64,000 nt of DNA, from positions 5,395,246-5,459,245 of the forward strand of contig CM055101.1 in NCBI GenBank assembly GCA_029204225.1, given 5' to 3'. Positions within the stretch are counted from its first letter, which is position 1. Each line of letters opens with the position of its first letter. This document shows positions 35,598 to 45,982 of the stretch, one piece after another. The position numbers and the translations under genes are program-made. The DNA is from Diphasiastrum complanatum. Lineage: Eukaryota; Streptophyta; Lycopodiopsida; Lycopodiales; Lycopodiaceae. The notes under the pieces were generated by a model. The model worked only from the letters and a program-made list of their open reading frames with translations, was not told the origin of the DNA and did not search any database.

Positions 35598-38500
35598 TCA
35601 ACACACTTTAAGTACATAAAGTTTTGATCTAAACTTATCAAACTTTTCTCCAGTAAGTGGCTTAGTGAAAATATCAGCTAGTTGTTCTTCTGTGCTACAA
35701 TGAACAACATGAATTTCACGACTCAGCAGCCTCTCACGTATGAAGTGATATTGAATCTCAATGTGTTTAGTTCTCGCATGGAACACTGGATTCTTTGCTA
35801 GCTGAATGCCACTCTGACTGTCGCTATGTAAAGTCGTGGGATTTTTCTGCTTCATGCCAATTTCTTCCAAGATTTGTCTCAACCATATAGCTTCTTGTGC
35901 AGCACTACACATTGCCTTATACTCTGCTTCTGTGGTGGAAAGAGCAATTGTACTTTGCTTCTTACTAGACCAGGAAAAGCAATTACCACAAAACTGGAAT
36001 ATATATCTTGTGGTAGATCTACGATCATCATAGTCACCTCCCAAGTCCGCATCCACATAACCACACAACTCAGGTAATCTATCATGCTTCTTGTAAATCA
36101 AGCCATACTTTGAAGTGCCTTTCACATAACGCAAAATACATTTAGCTGCTTTCCAATGCGTTTCCGTAGGTGTTGCCATAAACTGACTTACAATGCCAAC
36201 AACATAGCATATATCTGGTCTAGTTGTGGTAAGGTAAATCAAGCTCCCTACTAACTGTCTATATAGCGTAGCATCGAATGACTATGATTCATCAAGCTTA
36301 GAAAGCTTTTTACCTGGTTCAATAGGAGTGTTTACTGGTTTGCAATCCTGCAACCTAAACCTGTGCAGCAACTCTTTGACATACTTCACCTGTGTTAAAC
36401 CCACTTCATGTCCTTTTTGCCGCACTTCTACTCCAAGGCAGTAATGCATCAGGCTGAGATCCGTCATCTCAAATTGTTCCATGAGGTCTTTCTTGATCAT
36501 GTCTATCATCTCTTGATTATTTCCCATAATAATCAAGTCATCAACATAAAGAGCAATCAAAGCAACCATACCGTCAAAGCATAAGACATATAGATTTGGA
36601 TTAGAATGTGTTCTCACCATCCCCTTTGAACGAAAGTAGGCATCAATCCTGCTATACCACGCACGTGGTGCTTGTTTAAGACCATAAAGCGCTTTTTTCA
36701 AGCGACATACTTTATTTTCCTGTCCTTTCGTTACAAAGCCTTCAGGTTGATCCATGAACACTTCTTCTTCTAACTCACCATTTAGAAAAGCAGATTTCAC
36801 ATCCATCTGATGCAAAGGCCAACCAAAATGCAATAAGTAGATGTAGAGTGTTCCACTTACACACCGGCACAAAGGTCTCCTCATAGTCAATGCCTTTATT
36901 TTGTACGTACCCTTTGATTACCAATATTGCTTTGTGCTTTGCTATGCTTCCATATGCATGGTACTTAGTTCTGTATACCCATTTGCAACCAATGGGTTTC
37001 TTGCCAACTGGTGGTTCTACTAAGTCCCATGTGTTATGCTTAGCAATTGACTTCATCTCCTCTCCCATGGCCTTGATCCAAATGTCATCATCATTCGCTT
37101 CACCATAAGTCGAAGGTTCTTTGCTTTGAATAATGCTAGATAACAGAGCACAATTTGCTTCATACCTTTCAGGTAGTATCTTCTCTCTTGTTGATCTTCG
37201 TAGCTCTCCCTGGTTAGATGATCCTGGAAAGTCATCTACATCGCAGCTCTCCATCAATCTCTCAAACCACTTAGGGAGCTTTCTGTCAGGTGATCAGCTT
37301 CCTGGTGAAAATGTATCCCACGGTACATCCTTCTCCTTGCGTTTGTCACCTGCAATTTCAATCCTTCTTGCACCAAAAGGTTTGTCCCTACCTCTCCAAC
37401 CTGTTTCCTGAGGTTGAGTAGTAGTATCTTGAGATGTATCCTCATGTTCATCACTCGGAAGGTTAATGAATGGATCATCATCAGGTGGTATCCTCACTAT
37501 ACCATTTTTCCTACTGGATGTGTCTATCCTCTCAGCATCTTCGTCTTCATACATCTTGGATTCATCAAAGATAACATCTCGGCTTATATGGATTTTGTTT
37601 TCGACTAGATCAAAACATCTATAGCCCTTCACGCGATCATCGTATCCTAGGAATATGCACTTGATAGCTTTTACATCAAGTTTACGTCTTTCTTCCTTAG
37701 GAATATGTACAAAGGCCTTACATCTAAAGATTCGCAAGTGGTTCACCTTTGGCTACTTATTTGTAAATGCTTCCTCAGGTGTTATTTTTGGTATGGCAAT
37801 GGTATGACTTCTATTTTGAAGATAGACTGCCGTGCTACATGCTTCTGACCAAAAATCTTTTGGTAATTTCATCTCAACTAGCATAGATCTAGCACTTTCC
37901 ACAATTGTACGCTTGCGCTTAGCTACACCATTGAGAGCAGAAGTATGAGCTTGCGTAAATTGTCTTTGAATCCCACATTGATCACAAAGATCATTGAAGT
38001 CATTAAACTTATACTCACCTCCACTATCTGATCTTAGGACTTTGATCTTCTTACCTGTCTGATTTTCGACCAAGTTTTTGAAGTTATCAAAAGCATCTGA
38101 TTTCTTCTTCAAGAAGTAGATCCACGTCTTACGTGACATATCATCAATAAAGCTCATGAAATAGAAGGCTTTTCCTAAGGACATGGTCCTCATAGGCCCG
38201 CATAAATCTGTGTGGATTAAATCCAGGATGTTCTTTGCTCTTGCAACACCCCCTTTATTGAGCTTCTCTTGATGCTGCTTCCCATATATACAAGATTCAC
38301 ACATTGATTTCAAGTGATCTTCTATGGTAGGCAGTCCTATTACCATCTCCAATTTTCTCATTAAACTGAGGCTTCCCAAGTTCAAGTGACCAAGCCTCTT
38401 GTGCCACAACTCAGTTTGCAAAGGAACGGATGATATAAGTCCATGTTGCCCCTTGATTGTAGCATTCAACCTGTACAATTTTGTATTGAGCTCTCTTACT

Positions 38501-38757
38501 CCATTCGCAATAACTTTGAACTTTTGGTTCGCATCCTTCACAAAGCAACGATCATGGACGAATTCTACTTTCAACTTTTGATCAGTAATGACTCCAACAG
38601 AAAGTAGATTTTTCTTCAAACCTGGTACGTAAAGTACCTCCTTGATCATCCTGCTTTTGCCATCAGGCAGTTGGATTGAAACTGTGCCTATCCCCTTGAT
38701 CATGCACACTTCACCATTTGCTTGTGAAACAGATGTCCCATTATCCAACGCCTTCAA
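35598..38757 (-). pseudogene. Copia integrase-RT-RNase H of element D, broken
   Basis: Starts after a TAG at 38,766-38,768. It shows pre-integrase (LWHKRLGHLNLGSL) and integrase with HTDLCGPM near 38,200 and LRSDSGGEY near 38,020. The third motif reads NGVAKRKRT near 37,925: the catalytic Glu is Lys and one residue is missing, so integrase should be inactive. A stop follows TNK at 37,753, and there are frame changes between 37,294 and 37,257 and near 36,890. RT has [15 protein letters not shown] and [12 protein letters not shown], with [12 protein letters not shown] near 36,530. RNase H has GYVDADLGGDYDDRRST and LSTTEAEYKAM, ending ADIFTKPL near 35,660. It resembles the other large plant copia branch (VWKFKMK gag type). 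Confidence 0.9.
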
Positions 38758-38766
38758 ACTACTGAA

Positions 38767-39714
38767 CTAGTTCTTGTTACATGTCATGTGTCTTGTGGCT
38801 CCTGAGTCAATATACCATGTTTGATCATTTTGATTAGATGACAATGCAGATATGAAAATGCTAGAGTCTTCAATCTCACCTTCATCGACAAGGTTACCTG
38901 CTTGTTTTGGTTTCCCCTTGCCTTGTTCCGCCAGGAATTTGCGACATTCACTCTTCCAGTGGCCCTTTTTACCACAATGGAAGCACTTGTCTTTCTTCTT
39001 AGTTTTGCTGGAAGATCCCTCATCCTCCTGAGACTTGGCAAATTGCTGCTTAGTCTTCTTCTTGCCCTTGCCCTTGACTTGTTTTTGGCATGTCGCAAGT
39101 GCCTGATCATCAGTATTTTGACGTCTAGCTTTCACCATTTCTCGTCGTTGCTCTTCCTGCATCAAGATTCCTGTGAGCTTGTCAAAGGTTGGCAATCTTT
39201 CTCTTGATGCTGTTCCACTCACAAACATCTGATAGGATTTTGCAATGTCGCATAATGCATTATGCACCAGCTCCACATCACGTATGCGCTCTCCAATAGA
39301 ATGCAGTTCATCTCTCATTGTTTTGATTCTGGTCATGTACGTCTGAATGTGCTCTCCCTGTTCCATGCGGTCACTATTCAACTTTGACTTCAGAAACATG
39401 ATTCTTGATGGATTTGACGTCTCAAACTGCTCCTTTAGCACATCCCATGCCTGTCTGGGTGTAATAGCATCACAAATGTGAGTAATGATGTGATCCTTCA
39501 CTGACAAGTTAATGAAGGTCAAAGCTTTCCTCATCTTTTTGTCGAACACTTTGATGTCTGCTTCATTTGGCGGCCTTCTCTCATCACCTGTGACGACTTC
39601 CCACACATCTTTCTCCATCAGTATGTTTTTCATTTTGAATTTCCACACTGCATAGTTGGAAATCCCGTCCAATTTGTTACTTTCACTCAAAATAGACTCT
39701 CCCATGTTTGCCAT
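38767..39714 (-). pseudogene. Copia gag and protease of element D
   Basis: 315 open codons from MANMGESILSESNKLDGISN. Gag UBN2-type region (NYAVWKFKMKNILM, then LSVKDHIITHI), basic linker, CCHC knuckle CFHCGKKGHWKSEC at about 38,942-38,985, and protease WYIDSGATRHMTCNKN at about 38,770-38,823. A TAG in the ACTAGTTC context then stops the frame where an open codon is expected. Apart from that stop this part is intact. Confidence 0.92.
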
Positions 39715-41013
39715 CGCAAAACTACTTGAAACTTCTGCCTTAGGCTAAGAACAGTATGTCGAGACCAACAGTGATGTTAGAAGTTGAAAATAATGACCTG
39801 CACTTTTTTTCTTACCAGGCCACTCGCCGCTTTTCCACCAATTTGAAAGCCAAATCGGCGTCGCCTTTCGAAATGCACTCAATCGTCAATTCCCAACAAC
39901 GTGCCCAGTGGAATGGTGAAACTACTTCTGGCATACTATGAACACTTTCTCCACTGCAACCGCTCTATTTTGCTATACCGTACTTGCAGGTACAGTCCAG
40001 GTGCCTTTCGTTTGGAGGTTATAGCCTTTCGTTTGGGTCAAAACGGGCAAAGGACCCAAAAATAGGGACTTTTCTAGCTTTTGAACTGTTTCTTCACTTT
40101 GAAGAAACTCCACTCTTCACTTGTGAAGGGACCCAACTCAACTTTCAGTGTGAAAATTTTTAATGAAGTTGAAGGCCAGAATGCGCTTCAATTCTTCAGG
40201 GCCCTATTCAAAGCTCATCCAATGGCTGAACCAAATCTTCTGGTTCAAATTTCTCTCCCATCACAGATTCTGGACCGTTGATTCATTTGACACCTCATCT
40301 AAAGGTTCAAAGTACATCTGGGCATCAAACCAAACTCTTGCATATGCTATGAACTTCGGTACACTGAGTTCTTCATCGCGTTGGGTGCGCGAACTGCCCG
40401 CGACTTCCCTGCCTTCGGCCACGCCTCCCTTCTTTGAAAAACATCAGATCAAGCTCTCCTGTGGATCGTTTTGAGCACGATCTGAGGCCTGGAACAGGGT
40501 CGCCCTACTCAATCCATGACTATAGAGTGTTCAGTCAGGAAATTCCGTGGAGAAACGATGATTTTAGCTCAACTTGACAAAGTGGCTTTTTCACCTTTTT
40601 ACCGCAAATCTGCTAGGTTAACTGTTAGGAGACAATTCTCTGACATAAACCTCAGAATCTCTCCATGGCTGATTGACAGTGTGATTAGCTTCCTTCCTGT
40701 CCTTACGGCATCCAAAACGATGCACAAAAAATGAAGAAATCACCAATTATGTATAAAAACCGTAACCCCAAGTCCGGTTTCAATTTTCAGCTGGCTTTGA
40801 AATTGTCAAATTTTCACCAAATTTTTCCCTGTCTGATGCTATGCACAGGCTAATAATCCCTTTGCTGAGCTTAGCAAGCCTCTATAAATTAGAAATCGTG
40901 CACCAGTGCTTCTCTTTCCGTCTTCAACCCGCCGTAAAACCCCGAACTCTCAGAAGACAGTTCTCCCGAAGCTCTCTTCAACGGCGACACTGTATTGTGT
41001 ACACTCCCTGTAC
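39715..41013 (-). other. Leader of element D
   Basis: About 1.3 kb between the PBS and the gag start, with no long open frame on the element strand. The length is large relative to the 275-bp LTR. No repeats or recognisable structures were seen. Confidence 0.6.
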
Positions 41014-41026
41014 GGCTCTGATACCA
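41014..41026 (-). other. Primer-binding site of element D
   Basis: TGGTATCAGAGCC on the minus strand, directly after the AATTCTAAGT end of the 5' LTR. It fixes the LTR boundary independently of the target duplication. Confidence 0.93.
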
Positions 41027-41301
41027 ACTTAGAATTTGCTTTGCACATGAACACAAATCATGCTACACAATAACACAGACAGAAAACACTCTCCTCAGCA
41101 AGCTCACATAGCAACTGTATTTCTCAAAATGAAATTACATTGTACATATAATTGTTCACTCAGGCCACCCATGCATGACCCAGGTTGTCGTTGGCGGGAC
41201 GCGTGTCTCGTCGACTTGCCTCGTGGCGAGGCCAACTGATCCTTATCCACTGATAGGACCCACAGTACAGTAACATAGTGATTCTAACTTTAATTCTAAC
41301 T
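41027..41301 (-). repeat. 5' LTR of element D
   Basis: 275 bp; about ten substitutions against the 35,270 copy, mostly C/T or G/A. Followed by ATTTC and then the continuation of element C pol. Confidence 0.9.
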
Positions 41302-41306
41302 ATTTC

Positions 41307-43060
41307 TTATGAGGGAAACATTCCAAAAGTATCTTCAAGCATTATTGATAGTAATGTGGATGGATCTAACATTCTTAATGTTGATGTAAAGGATCCTACT
41401 TTTTGGATGGTGATGATGAAGGACCATCATCAAGTCAAAAGCCAAGGAGAACATAAAGACAAACGTCTTCAAGGCTCACTTATGATGAAAAGGATAAGCA
41501 AGTAGTTTCTAAAAATTATGTTACTTTTCTAACCTCTTTTGATGAACCTACATGTGTAGATGAAGCAAGGAACAAAGAGGAGTGGATCCAAGTAATGGAT
41601 CTTGAGTATCAAGCTCTTATGAAGAATGAAACATGGAGATTGGTGGAGTTACCTAAGGACAAGAAAGCTATTGGATGCAAACGGATCTTCAAGGTGAAGA
41701 CAAACCAAGATGGATCTATCAACAAGTACAAGACAAGGTTGGTGGCAAAAGGATATGCTCAAGAACATGGTATTGACTATGATGAGACCTTTGCACCCCG
41801 TGGCAAAGATGATGAGTATTCGGGTCATCATATCTCTTGCTACTCTTTATGGATGGGATCTATGGCAATTGGACATTACAAATGCTTTTTGAATGGTGAT
41901 CTTGAGGAGGAAGTGTACATGGAACAACCCGAGAGCAACATTTCATCTACAAAGCCAAAGCATGTGTGTTTACTACAAAAGAGTTTGTATGGCCTTAAGC
42001 AAGCACCAAAGAGTTGGTATGCTAAGCTTAACTCTCTCAAGGCTTTGTTGAGTATGATCATTCACTTTATTACAGGTTTTCTAGAAATGATGTTACCATC
42101 TTGCTAATCTACGTGGATGATATCATCTTAAGTGGTGGAGAATCAAGATGTGGAGGATATCAAGAGTGCTCTTAAGAAGGAATTTGAGGTGCATGATCTT
42201 CGTCATTTACATTACATTTTAGGAATAGAAGTGATTAGATCTTCTCAATATACTTTCATTTTTCAAGAGAAGTATGCTAATTATATTCTAGAAAGATTTC
42301 ATATGGTAAATGCAAAAGCTTGTGATACACCAATGGAGTCTCATGTAAAGCTGATTATAAGAGGTAATGAAAGATCTTTCAAGGACATTACTCTATATAG
42401 GAAGCTAGTTGGTTCACTCATCTATCTAACCATTACTAGACCAAATCTAAGCTATTGTGTTGTAAGATTGAGTCAATTCATTCGAGATCCCAATGAGGAG
42501 CATTAGAAGCTAGGAAAAAAAGTTTTGAGGTAACTCAAACTTTTGGCATATTGTATGAGAGGGATCATCATCTAACTTGTTTGGATTTTCAAATTTAGAC
42601 TATGCTAGAGATACAATGGATAGGAAATCCATAAGTGCTAATTGTATTTTCATAGGTGATGGAGCTATATCATGGATGTCGAAGAAACAAGCCACTATCT
42701 CATTGTCATCTAGTGAGGCCAAACACAAAGCACTTACAAGAGGATGATCAAGAATTTTCACTTGCTAGATTTTTCAGAGAGACCAATCATCTTTTGTGAC
42801 AACCTATCAGCCCAAAAGTTGGCCAGCTCAAAAGTTGGCAACCAATCCTATCTTTCATGCTAGGAACAAGCATATTGAGGTGGCATATCACTATGTGAGG
42901 GAGCAAATCATGATAAAGGAGGTGGAGGTTCAACATGTTTCTTCAAGGGAATGTGTAGCTGATATCTTCACCAAAACATTGGGAAATGACTTGTTTATGA
43001 AGCATAGGACATCACTTGGAGTGTTATTAAAGTCCATGCTAAAACTAGTTGAAGAGGGAG
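41307..43060 (+). pseudogene. RT-RNase H part of element C, after insertion D
   Basis: Resumes at the copia integrase-RT linker (YEGNIPKV). RT blocks: [16 protein letters not shown] near 41,637, MEQPES near 41,918, [11 protein letters not shown] near 41,988, YVDD near 42,110. Several shifts occur (near 41,800, 42,050 and 42,135). RNase H is badly damaged between 42,520 and 42,830, and the C-terminus (HNKHIEVAYHYVREQ-like, then ADIFTKTLG) runs to 43,057. The final codons EEGV overlap the purine tract. The LTR reads TGTGCGAG instead of TGTGAGAG-like, so the stop used by A and B is lost. Confidence 0.88.
43049..43060 (+). other. Polypurine tract of element C
   Basis: TTGAAGAGGGAG directly before the TGTGCGAG start of the 3' LTR; same motif as in A and B. 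Confidence 0.85.
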
Positions 43061-43166
43061 TGTGCGAGATTTCAACTAGTTTAGTCATATTTGCTACATT
43101 TGTTTATTTGGCATTTGAAACCAATTTCATAGTAGACTTAGAATTTGACTTTTAAAATTTATACTA

Positions 43167-43254
<88 letters not shown>
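43061..43254 (+). repeat. 3' LTR of element C, first part
   Basis: Begins TGTGCGAGATTTCAAC and runs into a (CT)42 tract at 43,171-43,254, where element E is inserted. Continues at 49,071. Confidence 0.85.
43171..43254. repeat. (CT)42 microsatellite, integration site of element E
   Basis: 84 bases of pure CT inside the 3' LTR of C. A further short (TC)n remnant follows element E at 49,066-49,079. Confidence 0.97.
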
Positions 43255-43259
<5 letters not shown>

Positions 43260-43936
43260 AAAATTCACAATTCTAGCTTGACTAGTTTTGGTCATATGAC
43301 TTGTAAATAGTTAGATGGTCATGATGTGGCTTGTCACACGTGTCAAATAGCATAGGATTCCATTCATAAGGATGTTCTCAAGTAGACCTAAGTGTTAGAA
43401 CCTTTGGAATGAGTCCAAATTATGCTTAGATACAAGGGAGAAAAAATAGGAGCTATTTTTGGTAATTTTTGCATTGTTGAGGGATCTCCAAGATTCCAAC
43501 CCTAACTTGGTAGGGATGAAAGATCCACCAAAATTAGCATTAGGGATAGGTTTAGGGCTACTCATACCTGCCCAAAACCGTGATGGATCATGTATATATA
43601 GGTGATGATATCTCACCAAAATTAATCAAGCAATTTCATGTTTTTTCTCTCATAATGGTGCAATTGCTCTCTATGTTCATAATTGTTTGAGTACTTGTGA
43701 TTACTAATGATTATAGGATTGAATGTAGGTCTGGTGTATAGTACTCAGACTGTGGGAGGCCGTACTTTCACACGTGTGAAGCCTTCTTCAAGGATTTGGG
43801 CCATTTAGTGAGGTTCAAGCATAGATTTTTGATGGATTTTGATGGTTCAACTTGTGCTAATCTTATGAAATCATAATCTATTGTTTCCCTCATCATTTCA
43901 AGTGTTTTAGGATCCTTATTTGCTGTAATTTTTACA
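43255..43936 (+). repeat. 5' LTR of element E
   Basis: 682 bp. First base is C where the 3' copy has T (CGTTAAAA versus TGTTAAAA); ends TTTTTACA. Contains two CACGTG motifs (43,337-43,342 and 43,771-43,776), the second within TTTCACACGTGTGAA, and an ATGTATATATAGG box near 43,592. Confidence 0.93.
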
Positions 43937-43949
43937 TGGTATCAGAGCC
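43937..43949 (+). other. Primer-binding site of element E
   Basis: TGGTATCAGAGCC flush with the LTR, initiator Met tRNA type. Confidence 0.93.
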
Positions 43950-44747
43950 TAAAGGCTGAAATGAGCTAAATCCTTGGTTTTCATTCAATTTGATCACAAT
44001 TTTTGATCTAAATCTTGTGTAGATTGGATCTTAGCATCTAGTATTGATTCTAGAACTCAAAGTGAGTCAAATACATTGGAGATTGGTGTTGTGTGACTTC
44101 ATTTGCAGGTGTTTAGGTGTCTAAAACCAGAGGCAAAGTTGAATTCAATTCACATTACCAAGATAGCAAGTTTTGCTTGCTCCAAGCATTGATTTCTAAG
44201 CGAGTTTTGGAGGTGATTTCATAGAGGAGGCTTTCTAGCATTCAAGGAGAGGGAAGATCAGAGTTTTGGGGACTCTTCAAGGCTGTTCTAAGGTGTAGTA
44301 GGCACCTCCTAAAGTGATTTAGGTTCAGTCCAACCATTGCTTGACTTATGCACCAAATTAGATCAATTTTTCATCAATTTTGATCATTTTTTGCTTGTGA
44401 TTGGATAGTAGATTGTGTTGCATCCTCATTAAGTTCCATTTAGATCTTTTACAAGTGATTTTGGAAGTATATTAGGTTGTTGAAATTCACTCTTGATCAG
44501 ATCATTTGGAAGCTTTAATGTTCTTTATAGAAAGAGGGGCAATTCTACTAGTATTGTCTACTTCAATCAAGCAAGTGCATTGTTTCTAGTATTCTATGAT
44601 TTGATTTTGTTAGAGATCATTCTTAGATCTTTATAGGAAGTCTATTACTGATCTTTTCAGGTCCCTAAGAAGTGGGATAAGGTAGACCTTCAATCAAATC
44701 AATAGAAGTAACCTTCATTTGTGTCAAGTCCTTGATTAGGAGACTAG

Positions 44748-45982
44748 ATGGCATCTATAAATGCATATCTTTTGGATACTAATGAAAGGCTCAAAAAACT
44801 AACTATTCCATATCGAAAGTTAGAATGGAATCTATCATGATCATGCAAGATCTGATGGAAATTGTAAATGGTAAGGAGGGTGAACCTATTCATCCTCAAG
44901 AAAAAGCCAAATACATCAAGAGGTGCAATGTTGCACTACATTGCATAAAAATGAATGTTGCAAATGAACTCTTAAGAGAGGTAGGAGATTGCACTTCAGC
45001 TCAAGATGCTTGGGAGACTTTGCAAAAGGTCTATGAATCCAAGAACCAAACTAGAATGTTAGCTTTGAAGAATCAAATCTATAGAAGCTATCAAAAGAAA
45101 GGAGAGAGTGCACATACTTTTGTCCTAAGAGTAAAGGAATTGAACAAAGAGCTAGCCTTTATAGGTGACCCTATCAAGGATGAAGAGCTTGTTCAACTCA
45201 TATTGAATGGACTAAGCTTTGAATTTGACAATTTGGTTCAGGGATATGCAATTATGGGTAAGCTACCCATACTTGAAGAACTCCAAGGCACACTCATGGC
45301 CGAGGAATCAAGAAGGAGCCAAATGCAAGAAAGGATGGATAGGCTTTCCATCCAAGGTGGAGATGACCAAGCTCTCTTCACCAAAGGCAAAGGCAAGTCC
45401 AAAGGCAAAGGATCAACATTCAAGAAGTCTACAAAGCTTGAGGATCAAGAAGGACCTCCAAAGGCATCTCCATCAACCACCAAAGTCAAGAAGGACAAAT
45501 CAAAGGTGAAGTGCTACTATTGTAGCAAGATGGGGCATTATGCCTCAGAATGCTTCAAGAGGAAGCAAGATCAAAGCCAAGCCAACATGAGCAAAGAGGA
45601 GGAGGAGAAGAGTTCACATGAGGACTCTCTCATGATGTCCATATTTTCTTCAACAAGCTTCAAAGGAGAAGATCCTTGGTGGATTGACTCGGGTGCTAGT
45701 TCACACATGGCTAGTAAAAGGGAGTTTTTCTCTTCTCTCTTATCTTATGATGGACCTATAAAGTCTATCTATACAGCAAATGATGAAGCTTGTAAGATTG
45801 AAGGAGTTGGTAGCATTCCCCTTTGCTTAGGATCTTCCAAAAAGATCAACATAGAAGGTGTTTTGTACATTCCTACAATAACAAAGAATCTACTAAGTGT
45901 TGGCCAAATGGTAGACAATGGTTTCAATGTTATGTGCACATTGCTAGCACCAAATCTAATGGAGGTTCATCCATGTTTTTAA
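44748..45982 (+). pseudogene. Gag and protease of element E, two lesions
   Basis: The copia gag start is at 44,748 (MASINAYLLDTNERLK). One base is missing near 44,790-44,800, so the main frame is open only from a Met at 44,825. A conserved Trp just upstream reads Ser. Then follow CIKMNVANELLREVG, the knuckle CYYCSKMGHYASEC at about 45,511-45,552 and protease WWIDSGASSHMAS at about 45,677-45,712. The frame continues to LLSVGQMVDNGFNV near 45,927, then enters sequence normally found past the pre-integrase domain and ends at 45,982. It overlaps the pol frame by 160 bases in the -1 relation. Confidence 0.88.

Larger units (their letters stand above)
35270..41301 (-). mobile_element. Ty1/copia element D, complete, decayed, nested in C
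   Basis: 6,032 bp with two 275-bp LTRs differing at about ten positions (about 3.6%). TSD ATTTC lies at 35,265-35,269 and 41,302-41,306, confirmed because the C reading frame is restored across the site. The LTR termini are not TG...CA. On the element strand they read AGTTAGAATT...AATTCTAAGT, with the PBS flush against the last base. It has a long leader of about 1.3 kb. The family is distinct from A, B, C and E. Confidence 0.94.

Noticed and set aside
45823-45940. N-terminal extension of the element E pol frame
   Set aside because: These codons are an out-of-frame reading of the protease/pre-integrase region; conserved pol sequence starts only near 45,941.
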